This document shows positions 23,050 through 37,539 of a stretch of 64,000 nt of DNA, in pieces. Source of the stretch: Liolophura sinensis (lineage: Eukaryota > Mollusca > Polyplacophora > Chitonida > Chitonidae); assembly GCF_032854445.1 (NCBI RefSeq), contig NC_088300.1, positions 76,745,966 to 76,809,965 of the forward strand. Direction: 5' to 3'. The notes under the pieces were generated by a model. That model saw only the letters and a program-made list of their open reading frames with translations, did no database searches and was not told where the DNA came from. The position numbers were made by a program, and so were the translations under genes. The stretch's first letter is position 1. Each line of letters opens with the position of its first letter.

Positions 23050-24110
23050 CAGGAGACAGTGAGAGAATGGTGTATCCCGAATATATGAGCAAATTTTATG
23101 TTAGTCTCGATATGAACCAAGAAATAAAGGGCAGGTCATTTAGTGCAAAACCAGATTAAACATTTCCTTAGATTCATTGCATATTGTGCAAACGATAATA
23201 TTATACTCATCATGGAGATTGCACGGAACACTGTGGAATCCATTTCCTGGCTAGGTGCGAGGTTTACAAACAACCGAAGCGTTTGCCCACGTAGTCATGT
23301 TTCGCTCGTGCAAGTTTGAAAATGTCGTCCATTAGCTGGCTCTCACTTCACACAGCCCTGTTTCAGGACACAGTCGCTTCCACTATTGCAGCTCTCAGTA
23401 TTTATTTTTGGGAGCATTGAGTGTTGGCATAGTGTTATGTGGTTTATCAGATGGCGTTTTGGGTTGTTTACCTTGTGTTATGATTTAATGAAGCCAAATA
23501 CATATTAGCGGTTTGTGAGCGTCAGCACATAAGGCGTGTGTGTGTGTGTGGAGGGAGGGGGGTGGAGGGGGCACGTCGCTCGTTCATGGCAAGTGTGTCA
23601 GATTTCAGACGTATGCTCCTAATGCATTTACAAATATAGACAGTGACCTAATTATTCCACCCATGGTCCTGTTTTAGACGATGGTAGGTTCTGGTCCGAC
23701 AGTAGCCCAGGGATTGCCCATGACATCCTGGGAACATATGCAGTATCACGAGGAAAATAATTTGAAAATATGCATGTATTTGCACACAGACGAATGAAAA
23801 TGTCACTGTGACCTAGTTCGTATAACCCTTAATTCACTGTATCCTCCGCTTTAGACAGGAACGTACTAAAGAAATAAATATGAGAGAGTGAAAAATATTA
23901 TTGAAGAGTAAACAATTACAATGTTGCACTGTACACACGTTGTTCCTTTTCGCGTTTGTATACATCTACCTAATACAGTTCTGCTCATGTGCATGTCTTT
24001 AAGGATCATCAATGTTTTATTGGATCAAACCGGGTCCGGTCAAACCAAAGTCTTTAACAATGATACTTGCTGCTGCCTCGCTTGGCTCTCAGCAATGAGA
24101 GGTTAGAGCA
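23050..24110. other. No gene recognised
   Basis: Unique sequence with a short GT/G-rich run at about 23537-23572. Confidence 0.4.
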
Positions 24111-24111
24111 A

Positions 24112-24342
24112 GGAAACTGGACTGGTCGACCCGGTGTCAGTATAGTGCGACTGGGTGGTGTGTTATGGCTCGTGCCTTCGGCATGCTACTTCAGCGGCGG
24201 CAGCACTTTGATGGCATGGACTCGCACTGCCACAAGAAGACTCAATATATGTAAACACGTCTAATGACTGCTCGTGGCTATATGACTGAAAAAATTTAAG
24301 TGCGACGTTAAAGTCCAAGCATTCATTCATTCATTCATTGTT
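24112..24342 (+). mobile_element. SINE with ATTC tail (second family)
   Basis: The sequence runs from 'gaaactggactggtcgaccc' through 'gtgccttcggcatgctactt', 'cactgccacaagaagac' and 'tatatgactgaaaaaattta' to 'gcgacgttaaagtccaagc' and four ATTC units. The last ~60 bp match the two tail-only insertions at 18645 and 38800. Confidence 0.7.
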
Positions 24343-24344
24343 TG

Positions 24345-26580
24345 ATTGTGGCTTTTTGGGGGCTTTTACTTCAATCGTGCGATCCAAAACGACGAACAAT
24401 GCTTGCGTCATGCGCCATGCGTCGTGGTAGTTGCAACAATTACCACGGGATTCGTGTTAACTAAAAAACATTTTTTCTCTCTTTCAAAAAATGAGTTGTC
24501 CTTTTCAAAAATTATAATTCCACCTCGTTTCAGCGTGTGTTCATAACTGTATTTAAACGAGGACAGTGTTGTCAGGGAATAACAGTTGTACTAGGTATCA
24601 TAACGAGGTCAGTGTTGTCAGGGAGTACCAGTTGTTTTCTTCTGTTCTCCACATAATATTACCGCGATTGATAAGTCTCTTGTTGAGGAGACTGGGTCGT
24701 TGTTTCACAGCTTCTGGAAGCGTTACAAAGCGCTTGAAGTATACTGTCATCAAATACTTAACCCAACATTGTGCATGATCAGGCATATGTTGGTTACAAA
24801 ACTCCGCCAGAGATACCCAGATTAACTTTTGTCTGCAGAGCTCTTAGCTATCCCATGCATCCACTGTTCTCTTGTACTCAGGTTATGCATGTCACCGGTA
24901 TCTTTGGCAAGAGTATTTCATTGAGAAGATAACCTATTGCGTGAATATGGTCCTCGTTGCTCTCATCCATCGTGTTATTCTCATCCATGCAGATGCTGTA
25001 CAACTTAACATCCGTTTTTAACATCCATCAAACAGCCATCACTGTATATGGCAGCAGATCCCGTCGTCTTGTAGCAAAGAAAGGATGAGTCGAGAAAACT
25101 TCATGGCTACAATGGTGTCGTCGTATATGGCGGAAACAAAGTGTACTTAACCCGCGTTGTAACTATGTATGTATTCCCCCTATGCCCAAATAACACATTC
25201 GCATGGCTTAACTTTATATATTTGTCGTAATTTCATGATGGTGTGTGTTTTATAATATAATTAAACCAACAGTTTAGTTTAATTTTTTGTTTAGTAATTT
25301 TGCTGTCCAACTGTACACGTCTCATGTAAACTTTTATGCTACAATTGTGAATTCCAGCTGTTGCTTTACATATAGTAGTGGCTGCAATGACAACATGCGC
25401 CGTAATCAAAGTAAGGTGTAATCCACATATATCGGATATCGATGCTCATTCCTGAGATATGTAGTGTATGTAAATTCTCTCAGCAGACATCAGAATTAGG
25501 ATTCTCAGATAATACCGAAAATTATGTTATTATAATCACAGACAATGTGTGTAAAACTAGGCGAAAAACCTGATTTTGATCACGATAAAGATCAAAGGTC
25601 TTTGATGGCCGTACATGAGAACAACAACAAACAGTGTTTACCATCGACATCTTGTTGCCCACGCGCTACCCTGCATAAAACAATTACAATGACAAACGTA
25701 AACCATAACAAAGAATCACAAGCTACACAGTATTTCTCGGCGCAGTTCAGTGTTATTAATACCAAATATGTCACCAGCATATTACATGTAGCTTAATAGA
25801 CCGCATGTGGTATGCAGTTTGTCCTACATATTCCCAATACGCATCTGTTGTTGGCCTTTGGTTGTTTTTGTTTTTTTTTCTTTTTATATTGTTTATTCCG
25901 GTGGTGACGGGGCATATTCTGTTCAGATAGATTTTTTTCTCTGAGATCACCGAGGTCTTACGATGCATGGTAAATCATTTTCTATACACGGCTGTTAATG
26001 CAGTAAGAAAATTACAGCATTTTCGACAAAGACGTTTTGAGGGTACACGTCAGTATCTGCAGATATTACTTACCTACTTTAGATGAAATACGTTTGCCTT
26101 GGCAATGTGGTCATCTTTGCTAGGTATCATCCACATAGTAGTACTCCATATATGTTGTAAGCTTAATAAATGAAGGTTTCACCTGGACTTGTACGTTCTG
26201 GTGCAACTTGATATACAGAAGTAGGCAAATGATTCAAGGCGTAAAATATATAACTGAAAAGCCACAAATATTCATCGATTCTTAACTAGTGTCCACATAA
26301 TCCCAGGCTGCGCCATATTGCTGCAACTGACAGCCGTAAAAAAGAATTCTTAATCAAGCAAACTACCGGAGCGGCGATGTTTACGTGGACAGCTCGCCTA
26401 GGCGCCGCTGTTATATTTCACTGAGTTTTTATTGTAAAGATACAAGATTACGACAGCAAACATTAACCTTACAATGGTAACTGATGACGAACTCGTGAAC
26501 ATGTGGTGTCAATAAAAACTAGGTATTTTGTTTTTCGTCCTCAGAGTATACATGTATTGCACACAGGAACTGTTGTGCAT
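24345..26580. other. No gene recognised
   Basis: AT-rich unique sequence. An open frame pair at 25545-25796 and its antisense has no homology I recognise. Confidence 0.4.
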
Positions 26581-26584
26581 CATC

Positions 26585-26785
26585 TACTGCCACAGTGCAA
26601 CAAAGTGAGATATCTGCCGTCATGACGAGGTGCTATAGTGCCAAAAAAGTGATATATGTACTGTTGCAGTGCTAAGAAGTGAGGTATCAACTATCACATT
26701 GCCACAAAATGAGATATCTACTATCACAGTGCCACACAGTGAGATATCTATTGCCACAGAGCTTCTAAGTGAGATATCTATCTTT
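26585..26785. repeat. Degenerate ~34-bp array (AAGTGAGATATCTAC...CAGTGCCA)
   Basis: Five to six diverged units with 'gtgagatatctactatcaca' and 'gtgccaca' are present. Confidence 0.7.
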
Positions 26786-26789
26786 CCGG

Positions 26790-29470
26790 CTTAAGTAATC
26801 AAAGCAATATCCCTACTGGCTGATACAACGATCAGTGACTGTCATACAGCTGTCTGTATTAAAAGAGAGGTCATAGCCTTTGTAAGAATTTTAATTTGCA
26901 CATAGCTCTTAACAACACTAGCCAAAAGTGGATCACTCATAATCCTTAGCTCATATTACCAATATGTTGAGAAAAAACATCAGTGTTTCATAGGAGGGCA
27001 ACTTACTGATCTTAAATCAATCCATGTTGACGTGAGCCGAAGACTTCAAGGAGAACATGTTAATTTTTTTTAAATAAAAGACACCACCAAATGTTCACAT
27101 GCATCGATAAACTATACTACATCAAGTTAAAAAACTTTTTTTTGGATGATGCACAACCGAGATACCGCAGTTCGAAGTAAGCAAAATCACACACGTTGAG
27201 GCAAGTTAAAGCGTCGCCATGTTATCGTTTTTTATCCAATCAGGCGCGAGTCATTTCTTTAAGCCAAGGACGTGTCTGTCTCTGCTTACATCACCGAAAC
27301 TTTTGCCTTTTAACCTTGTGTTCCCGGTTGCTCCAACAAGGCGCATCCAATCGCTCCTCTTAACGTATTTCTTTTTTACATGTTGATTTGAAGAGTTACC
27401 AAACGCGCCTGTAGAAAATGCCTGTGAGCATTTAGTTCTGTTTTCACCCATTTCCCTGCATAACTCAGGTTGTATTCTTTGTTACTTTTGCCTTCAAAAC
27501 TGAACCTGAATCTGAAAATTCGCTGGCGGATTTACCTGATTCCTCAATTGCTTGAAGAATGCAAGTTATATAATGATTTTTGTTGACTTGAATGAACATC
27601 TATGTTAATTTCTAACCTGATCCAAATCGATTGAAAAGTAAACTAAAATGTGTCCATCACCTGAGCTTCACTTACAACGAAGGGTATTTCAGATCATTAC
27701 AATGCAATAACTATACAAACGTCGACAGACGCCATCAGATTACAGCAGAGCAAATAACTAATGTCTTGTTGTAAAACACAGTGTGAAGAATCAAAAATTC
27801 TACAATTCATTAAAGTACAAGGACGTGTTATATAAGCACTGATACTCCACAAGGAAGAATTCAAAGCTAATTTGTCTATGTGCAATTCTCGATCATTTGT
27901 ATTACAGTACAGGAAAAGTGTTTCTTTTTATTGTGTAATATAGCTTACAATAGCTGGCAATAATTTGTGTGAAAATAGTAAATTAGTTGAAAAGAGGTTT
28001 GTAAATGGGTGATTATGAATACGGTCGACCCGGCGCTAGACTAGACGAGGCAGGCAGTAGTTCTACATCTCGACGCCTCTGTTAAAAACAGCCTATGATC
28101 GTGTTGTCTTTCGCCCTTGCTTTTCTGTCGTCTGTGAGTTTACGAGAGAACGCACTACCGTTTAAACGGTACTTTGACTCTACAGAAGACGTTGGATATG
28201 TTAATTGAACATGTGCAATCAGCTCTTTGAAATTAGCGTAGGGATTGTGAGAGGCTGCCCCGATCAGCTCCAACTGATTGATCTGTAATGACGAGCATAT
28301 TGCTTCAATCGATCTCTCTTGGCCGGCCATTATCATTCGATGGTTAATGCGTGGGATTTGCCATGAAATAGCGCTCGGCTTTGCATTGAATTGCCATATA
28401 AATTCGCCTGGAATGGGTCCCAGTCCAAAAGCCCCACTTCTTCCCCATTTCCGTCTGCATGGTGCTTAACTAAGAAAGACCCGTATTGATCACTGCCACT
28501 CACCCCAATCCTCTACTGGCCGGCTGCTCTAGTCATGTGACCGCAACCTTGGCGGGTTTACTCTGGAGACAACTGCTTCACTACATGAATTTCTTAACTA
28601 TAACAATTTCTTACGCGTCTCATTTCACAATCAGTGTTTAACACGAACTGCAAAACAAAGACGACATTTAAGTTTTTCTTATGAACCATGGAGATGCCCT
28701 TAATATATCAAGCTGTAACACTGGGGAATTCTTAACAGTTATTCATTTATTTTACAATAAAAATGTTTTTTATGTTACAGTAAATTTCTGTCCCAAATCT
28801 CTAAAGACCGTATCACTCGTAAACGCCTGCCACCAGAGGGGGTTATACTAGGTACTATCTAACACTGATTGCTTGGTGGCATAACACAGTATAAAAATAT
28901 TTCACATTAATTTTTCACTCTAGCCTTTAGATTATACTTAATGAAAGTTTAATTTCATTCTTGTGGCTTAAAACAGTTATTGTGACAGCATGACAGGTAA
29001 AAAATATGTCTATTTTGTCTGTATTACTTTTGGGGTCAGAAATCTATACTCACTTGATCTTCTCTAAAGTGCAATACCAAGGTTTAATTCCCACGAAATG
29101 CAGACGATTCCAGGATTAATAAAACTTTTAAAATGACGTACACTATACAGTGCACTATCGATTACTTGGTGTAAAAAGGTGTTTCACGCTGTTGTAATTG
29201 TAGACATTAGAGATGTATACCTTAAAACTTTACTGGTACTATTATTGTCTTAGAGGGTAAATGAATGTGAAAACTTAAACAAAGATTTAGGTTTCGCCGG
29301 ATGACGAGAATTTAGGAAATTTTGTCTTCGTTGACAAACATCCTGTGGAGCAACCGTTGGATTCCATATGTTGAACTTTTCATCCAAGTTCACACGCTTT
29401 CAACGGTACAATATCAACATGAAGGAAAATGAAACCATAATGCAAAGTGTCTTTGCAAACATGTTATCCT
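26790..29470. other. No gene recognised; possible conserved block at 28000-28480
   Basis: The block around 28000-28480 is non-repetitive and relatively GC-balanced, with open frames on both strands (28082-28336 minus, 28278-28469 plus) that resemble no family. The rest is AT-rich. Confidence 0.35.
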
Positions 29471-29479
29471 GAAAGTCTG

Positions 29480-30412
29480 ATGGTAAAATTATAAATATGG
29501 CACCCTCATAGTATTCTCTGACGATAGGGTTATAAATACGTCATCTTCACAGTATTCCCTGACGGTAAAATTTTAAATATGGCATCCTCACAGTATTCCC
29601 TGACGGTAAAATTATAAATATGGCATCCTCACAGTATTCCCTGACGGTAAAATTATAAATATGGCATCCTCACAGTATTCCCTGACGGTAAAATTATAAA
29701 TATGGCATCCTCACAGTGTTGTCGAACGGTAAAATCATGCATGTGGCATCCTCACAGTATTGTCTAGGTGCAAAATCATAAATATGGCAATCTTACAGCA
29801 TTCCCTGACGGTAAAATTATAAATATGACCTCCCCACAGTATTCTCTGACGGTAAAATCATAAATATGGCATAATCACAGTATTGTCTTACGGTAAAATC
29901 ATAAATATAGCATCCTGACGGTATTCTCTGACGGTAAAATTATACCAATCACCAATCAAATAAATGAATGAATAAATATTCTCTAACGGTAAAATTATAA
30001 ATATGTCATCCTCATAGTGTTATCGAACGGTAAATCATGAATGTGGCATCCTCACAGTATTGTCTGGGTGCAAAATTATAAATATGGCATCCTCATGGTA
30101 TTCTCTGACGGTAAAATTATAAATATGACATCCTCACATTATAGTCTGACAGTAAAGTTATACATATTTTTCCCTCGAAGTATTATCTGGCGGAAAGATT
30201 GCATATTTGGTATCTTCGCAGTTTTGTCTGGCGGTAAGATTGTATATTTGGTATCTTCGCAGTTTTGTCTGGCGGTAAGATTGTATATTTGGTATCTTCG
30301 CAGTTTTGTCTGGCGGTGAGATTGTATATTTGGTATCTTCGCAGTTTTGTCTGGCGATAAGATCGCATATTTGGTAACTTTGCAGTTTTGTCTGGCGGTA
30401 TGATACAATGCT
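29480..30412. repeat. 41-bp minisatellite with two subfamilies, about 22 copies
   Basis: The first part has units like 'gtaaaattataaatatggca' + 'tcctcacagtattccctgacg'. From about 30170 the units become 'gtaagattgtatatttggta' + 'tcttcgcagttttgtctggcg'. Both are 41 bp and align, so this is one array. Near 29945-29978 it is interrupted by a fragment of a SINE tail ('accaatcaaataaatgaatg'). Confidence 0.92.
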
Positions 30413-30419
30413 GTGAGAT

Positions 30420-33400
30420 TCTGCGACGCGACAGATCATCATAGACTTTTATCATCTACTTGCAACGTCTTAGCAAACTCGTGGCACAATCAGTCAATAT
30501 TGTGACGTGGACCTGTCAGGCTGTCGTAAATAAGTGAACTGCAACCACTTTTATAGCATATCTCGAGGACAGCCTTATTGTCACCGTTTATGCCAATAGT
30601 GAAATATTGGGGTTTTGAAGTAAAACCATCTCAGCATGAATAAATGTCCTGCAGTCACAATATTTAATTTAAGTGCCAGGAAGTAAGCGATACGGGTTGG
30701 GGTTTTTAATGTTGAGGGCTTTGCACAACTTGTTTAATTGTAACTTTTTTTTTGTTCGACACTTTGTGCGAAGGAAATGTTTTTAATATTTTTATTCTTG
30801 ATGGGAGTGCTCTCACGTGTGTCAGAGGTTTTTAAGCGACCCAACGTTAAACCAGATGCCGCAGGTTTACATAGTGTTCATTACACAAGTGTTTCATGGG
30901 TCGCCTTGAACTGGTTATGCTGAAAGACTTCAAATTCCTGGAACATGGTTGCCATGTGTCCAAGTTGTCAACCAGAACCTTTCTACTCGATGAAACATGA
31001 AAGAGAGGCAATGTTCTCAACCTTCACAGACTTATTTGATATCTGGGATCACATCACCTACATAATTAGCTTTAAAAAGCCTCTCATTAGCAAAGGCTTT
31101 TGCGGCCTGCCTGGATGAATAGGGGCCTGGGTTACTCTGCCCGTGCGTAGGGGTCGGGCGCGGGCTGAGGAATTGTCCCACAGTTCTAAAGAGGAGAAAA
31201 TGGATTTGTTGTGTAAACTTGAATGTATCCACGCATGGCATGACTAATGGCAGGCTCTTTCACAGTGATTCGTGGTATTTACGAACATAATTGTTCTCGC
31301 CCGGAAGTGGGAAGATCACGTGTTTCCGGTTTTCTGCCAGTTGACTTTAGGCGAGGCGTCTCTTCTGTGCTATCGCTGAGGAATAATCGTCCGCCACTGC
31401 CAGTCTGGGCAAAAACATAACAAGCCCCTTTTAAAGTCAGCCCATTGATGAATCGATTAACAATTCTTTAGTTAATTAATGAATCGATTTTACGAGAGCG
31501 ACGTAATTACATGGCTACTTTGCATAATGGTCATAGAATTGCTTCTGCCTGCAATGCGCAAGGATTTATCACTTAATACCGGTACCATGTAACTAATGTT
31601 GCGTGAGGTGTCTACAAGTGGTCAGCTGGCTTTAGCTCATTATAGAGTAGGGAAACAACACCACGTGAAGGATGTAACGGCCTGCACTGGGCGGTTATCA
31701 GGTATGGCAGGTTGTCAGGTACATTAAAATATGTCTCTCACCTGGGAACTTTCTACTTTGTATTTAATCATGGTATTGGCTGTATATACCTGTGCTACTC
31801 GTTAAACAACTATCAAATAAATAAATACAGAAACATCGCATACACAAAATTCGGTTTTTGTATAACGCTTAATTCCATCACCAGTTACTTAATACCGCTT
31901 GTCGCATGTCCAAATTTCTTTTTGGTATTCAGCAAATAAGTTAATCCTAGTAGATAAATCACAAAGAGTTACATTGCAAGCATGTCTAAGAATTTTCTTT
32001 CATTGGATTTACACCGCAGAGTACAGCCGGTAGTTGAATGTCATGCTCAAAGATATGCCTTTCATCAGGCACTGAATTCTCTTTGCTGTGAAAGGATTTG
32101 TGTGTCAGGCACACCACTACATACATGCCTCCCTCTTTAATATTTTCACAGTTGTAGTACTAAGAAACCTATTTCCGTTCCAAGCATGCTATTTCTGTCT
32201 TTTCATTAAACCGCGTTGTTTGCCTCGAGCCGACATTGGCTGTTCCGCAGTGTATAAACGGGTGGAGGGATTTACGAGTTCTCGCCCAATCAGGCGTGAG
32301 GAGTGGTCCGCCATTAGTTACTATTACATTCCCTGCCAGGAAGGATTAGCAAACTCCCTCAGCGCTACCACAAAACAACAATGACCTATGTGAAGAGTTG
32401 GTCCACTCAATATCTATCATGTATAAACGGCCTAATAATGGAATTCAGCGGAGAGGATTGCCCAGCGATAGATTAGCCCAATCAGGGAGCTGCTAAACAG
32501 TTGCCAATTGACCGCACACTAGCGATAATCTGTAGCCCATATAATGTGCTGAGAGGAAGTTGTAACCTTAATAAAACTGCATTATTGAACTTCAAAGGAG
32601 TCAGGCATTTGCTTGTCTGATGCAGGGATAATACCAACCAATCCATCGTGGCCAGTCATCCCCATCCTCTGATCCTGGGTCGGCATTCAGTCAGGTCGAC
32701 AAAACCCTGCCGCCGGCCATCAAACTGCTGTTTGAGAATGACAAACATTTGGAGCTAAAACGAAACTGATGTGGTGCATCCAAAGGGCGGGCTTCAAAAT
32801 CATGCTCTTAGATTATACAGCGTGTCAGACATAAAGTAAATCAACCATCTGCAAATTGACTATAGCTGTTTAGTGTGAACATCTTCGCTATTGATAAAGC
32901 GCATGTCTAAGTATTAGGGATTTTTAATCTATATATACGATAAATGTAATGCAGTACTATGAATTGAGTTATAACTCATCGTCTCCAGCACAGCAGCTAA
33001 GTTGTATAGCGGTAAACCTTCACGTGGTAGTCGAAGACGTCACTTGGCCAATAGAGCCCAAAAAGGGTCTCTTTTGCAATGGTGTCTCAACGCTCTGTCA
33101 AGCGCATTTACCATGGTGGCGTTTCTCGTCAGTGTATGTTGTCATGCACGGAAGTTACGCCAGGCGCAATTTGAGACAGCTTCTTAAAACATGTATCAGT
33201 ACAATACCTACTTCAGATCATCCCCAAAGAAGTGCAAGGCTTTTTTCTTATTTACTGGGTGAAATATTTTCGGTTCGAAGAGCAACAACATGTAGGAGTT
33301 TTCCTCAGGGTTTAGCATTCGGCGTTAACTGCTGTTAATGCATGCCTGATAAACAGTTGACCTGTAGAACAGATGGTCACCTAAGCTGTCATCTTATGGT

Positions 33401-36400
33401 CACATCATAGCCTCACATCCACGGGAGAAATTCCCACACTGTTTATGTAGATATATTAAGTGGAAAGCCAACTTTGCTATTAAAATGTCAATATTAGGAA
33501 AGTGACACCTTAAGTCGAAAGTCGAAATAAAAGAATGCGTGAAGATGTTATTATAATCAGTAAAGCCACCTTCGCCGATACGATGTTTGGTGAAAACTGG
33601 GCAACAGGCATGGTAACCTTGGCTCTTCACAAATATATCTAAAGATCTGAAGTGGCTTTCATAAAGACCATGTTACGTCTTACACCAAATGTCAAATTCC
33701 CATAACACAAGTGTAGTTTAACTGGCTACGTTGGATTGTACCCGATACAGTGTCGTTCGTTCTTCATTACTCCTTGTAATAGAGTGTTAACACCGTGGCG
33801 TTTATGGTAGTTCCATATGGCCCATATATGTGGTCCAGGAGAGAAACCAAAGGCTATGCATTCATTTGAGACAGTTCACTCCTGCAAACTAATAAAGACA
33901 TTAGGATAAGATAACAAATTATTACACTGTTAGAATTTCCAGTAAACGCTCATTGTATATTTTTACACATATTGTGCAAGTGGTACCTGCTACAGGAAAC
34001 ATTCCGCATTCATAAAATGAACTAATTATTTTTACTTGAAACCGTTATGGTTTACATAGCGACAGTAACAGTCAGTAAAATGTTTACATTTCGCCAGATA
34101 AGACGTTTGTGTTTTTTTTTAATTATGCATATTAATTCACTACTTTCCTAGAGCAAATAGGCCTACAAGCCTACTGCAGCATTCATAAATGAAAACTGCA
34201 CCTCTCGGTTTCATCTTTTTGAGTAAATGTTTCAGTAATTGTTTATTCCTGAAAGTAAAAGTTGACCAAGATAAATGTTAACCTTTACATTAAAAAAACT
34301 AAACGTATACTATTATATGTGAAGTGAAACTTTACTGAATCGTATTCCTGACTTGACAAACATCTTCAGAACGTCAATCCCAATCCCATTTCACCTATTT
34401 CACTCACATGCCAAGCTCAATGTACACATGGACTGGACAATATTACTACTTCAGACACCCACCACAGAGCCGACATTAACACAAATACCCTGCACCTTAT
34501 ACAAGAATATATCACATCTGAATTGATAAATTAGATTAAACCCACATCTAATGGCATAGATTTAATCTGTTATAAATTTCATTGCATGACATAAGATGCA
34601 CGATATATGGTGTTCAAAATCATATTTTAATGGATAAGTCATATTTTCAATGTGTATACTTCGGCTGTGCATTGTAACACTATACGTCAGACATGCAATT
34701 TGACACAATGTGTGTTGTTTACTAGGTTGCCTTCAAAATACATAGCCAGACGTTTTTGAATTGACTGTATTATCAGACGTACTTTCAAGGAATATACTTG
34801 GGTAATGCGCTGAAGTACCTCTATTGGAGTGTTTACAATAAATCCAAACCATACTGAGGGACTCACTGTGTATCTGATATAACTGTAAAAATGAATAACT
34901 AAATTCCAAATTAACAAGCAGTGAAGACACGAAACCAAAGATTTTATGCTGAATTCCAACACAGGTTCACTGAGATAAAAATACGTTAATAATATCAAAA
35001 TGTCAGATGATCTATCATATTTTGTTCTCGGGTCAAACTTCTGAACATCCCCATTACCCGGTGACATTAATACAGTGGGGACTTGAATAGCAGGTCTAAT
35101 AAGGGGAGCGTGCATGCTGGCTATTTAATGAATGATAATTAGTACTGTCTCTCAAAGACTTTTCTCACCTGAGCAGGTGTGTTCTACACATGCATTGTAA
35201 CGCAGATTCCTGTCTCCTAGCATAATACTGACACAACGGCCAAGACAACGTCTACCCATGTTGGTTAAGCTGAGTCTCAGAATAACACGTTATGGCCCTC
35301 TGTGTCATCTATACATCACCGGTACATCTGATTTAGCGGTCATCAGTGCTAGATTTTACATTACTGCCATGTAATAATACGTTAATACACATTCTGATGC
35401 TATTGACTGACCGGAACGACTAAATTTGTTAATTTTGTAAATGATCTACAACCACAACTGTGTGACAATGAAACAGAGTAAAATACACGTCAACAGTGTC
35501 CTGCAATGAACCGGTATAATCCTAATGTCGGGATTGCTGCTTATATGTATTAAGTAACTTCAAGCCCGTCGTTGTCGGCAGCAGTCCAATGGGGGCAGAA
35601 AGATCACAAAATGAAAGATTACTTTAAATGCCCAAAAGAATGCTTACTAAAGACTTACCTTTGCGGTTTTCTGTTAGGGTGTTTCCTAACTGGTGAGCTT
35701 TATGTATTAAAACAATACTTCATCAATGGCTAGTATCCACTTTGACACATAAAGCCCAGCATACAATAAAATACCATCATTCCTCTACGTGAACATGTCC
35801 AACTTGTCTTCTCATCTGCTGTTTGAAAGAAGCAGACGATCCTCGTCACCAAATGGCCGTGGTACGGTGACGTAGGAGATTCTATCGCTGATCCGCTGTT
35901 AATGAATATTAATGAAGGAAGCCGTTTACATAGTAACCGCGGTTGATAATGAAGGGTATAATGAGAGCACTATATATGCAGCTGACTTTTCATATCGATT
36001 GCATGCGATTCCTTTCATGATCCTCATTTGCGTTAATAAATCGAATCTGGAGTGTCTTAGTTAACCTCATCGATTTGTCCAGATAGTGACGAGACAGTCT
36101 TTCTGAGGCCGTCACGCTTTGCTTTATATATTCTCTACGCTGGATACCCTGTGTGTATAATGTTAGAAAGAGCTTTTACCATTCCGAAAATGCTCTCAAG
36201 CGCAGTTTCCGAAAGCTGAAAGTTCCTGGCAATTTTTTTATTCGCACGTTATGTTAGAGCTTCGGGATCCATACATTGAATCGACATTAGTAGACGTCAG
36301 GACATGTCACGTGATCAATGAATTGCCAATCGCAGTTATTGGCGGTGAAGGGCTTAGTCAAACAAAACAGGCGGGGCAATATTTACAATATTAGGGACAA

Positions 36401-36740
36401 TTAACATGGCTTGCCCTGAGGCAGATGCGGACCATGCCAGTGATGGGCTCGGTGAGAGAATGCCACTAACCTGTGGCGGTCGATATTTGATGGAGTCAGG
36501 GCATAAAGTTGTGAGGAAAAGAAGGTATAAGCGGTCATACAAAAAAAAATACCTTACTTGGGGTCCCATCGGTTCTGACCTACCAAACCAGCTTCTTCGA
36601 CTTAACACCCCCTGTCCATCCCATATAACTACCGTGCTGTTAATCAAAGGACTGATTGGGGTTTAGGGTATTTCATTTAATCGATGGAAAGACAGAGACA
36701 TATAAAGCAGTCGGCCTGACTATCCATACAAAACATGTGG
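30420..36740. other. 6.3 kb without a recognised gene; several non-repetitive blocks
   Basis: Blocks at about 30960-31700, 32220-32760, 32990-33310 and 35830-36370 are non-repetitive and less AT-rich than their surroundings. An AT-rich run of homeodomain-like sites (ATCGATTAAC, AGTTAATTAATGAATCGATT) is at 31449-31492. A 142-codon minus-strand frame at 34687-35115 has no recognisable domain. Confidence 0.35.
33036..33052. promoter_or_regulatory. CRE-like GACGTCA next to TTGGCCAAT
   Basis: GACGTCA at 33036-33042 is followed two bases later by TTGGCCAAT (33044-33052), a CCAAT box inside a palindrome. The combination resembles a promoter, but no gene start is evident nearby. Confidence 0.2.
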
Positions 36741-36744
36741 TCGG

Positions 36745-36897
36745 TAAATTTATTGTCAGAAGGGTCGTGGGTTTCCCCTGGGCTCTGCTCGGTTTCCTCC
36801 CACTATAATGTTAGTCGCCGTCGTATAAGTGAAATATTCTTGAGTACGGCGTAAGCCCCCAATCAGATAGATAAATAAATAAATAAATAAATAAATA
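36745..36897 (+). mobile_element. SINE fragment (3' part, AAAT tail)
   Basis: It contains 'gtgggtttcccctgggctct', 'ggtttcctcccactataatg', 'tcgccgtcgtataagtgaaa', 'cttgagtacggcgtaa' and an AAAT repeat. The head is missing. Confidence 0.8.
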
Positions 36898-37234
36898 TTG
36901 TCAAAAATGCCTTCATATTGGCTTCAATAAACTAGTAGAAAAAAATGACTTTAAAACCTGCCTGGAAACATAAGTTTTATTTGATAACCCCCAAAAAAGA
37001 ACATTTCCATGTTTACAGTCTGTCTGATTCCTTCTTTTTCCCCCGTTATACTTAAGAATATTTCCCTAATATGGTTTCACCGTACCAGTAGTGAAGCAAA
37101 CCGAGCTCCATGACAGATCGTCTGCTTTAGAGCAAAACATTTATGAAGCTGATAATTTATTTTTCATAATCCAGGTAACCACAATAAAAGATTACAGACA
37201 TGCAGCGATGTGACTCTGAGGACGGAATCTCGAG

Positions 37235-37530
37235 ATACAGTACCATACCTCTCAGTCGCTACTGTATCATACGTCTGAGTCGCTGCAGTATCATACCTCT
37301 CAGTCGCTGCAGTACCATACTTCTCAGTCGCTGCAGTACCATACTTCGCAGTCGCTGCAGTCTCATACCTCTCAATCGCTACAGTACCATACTTCTCAGT
37401 CGCTGCAGTACCATACCTCTCAGTCGCTGCAGTACCATACCTCTCAGTCGCTGCAGTACCATACCTCTCAGTCGCTGCAGTACCATACCTCTCAGTCGCT
37501 GCAGTACCATACCTCTCAGTCGCTGCATGG
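37235..37530. repeat. 24-bp minisatellite, about 12 copies
   Basis: The unit 'cagtaccatacctctcagtcgctg' spans a PstI-type CTGCAG at each junction. It is open in the plus frame as an eight-residue repeat ('LSRCSTIP'), which I regard as incidental. Confidence 0.93.
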
Positions 37531-37539
37531 ACTGACTAT

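Noticed and set aside
30139-30455. Three minus-strand open frames of about 90 codons
   Set aside because: All lie within the 41-bp minisatellite in different frames.
34687-35115. 142-codon minus-strand open frame
   Set aside because: No domain or family resemblance; AT-rich; no supporting splice sites or flanking exons.
37200-37535. 111-codon open frame with an eight-residue repeat
   Set aside because: It is generated by the 24-bp minisatellite.
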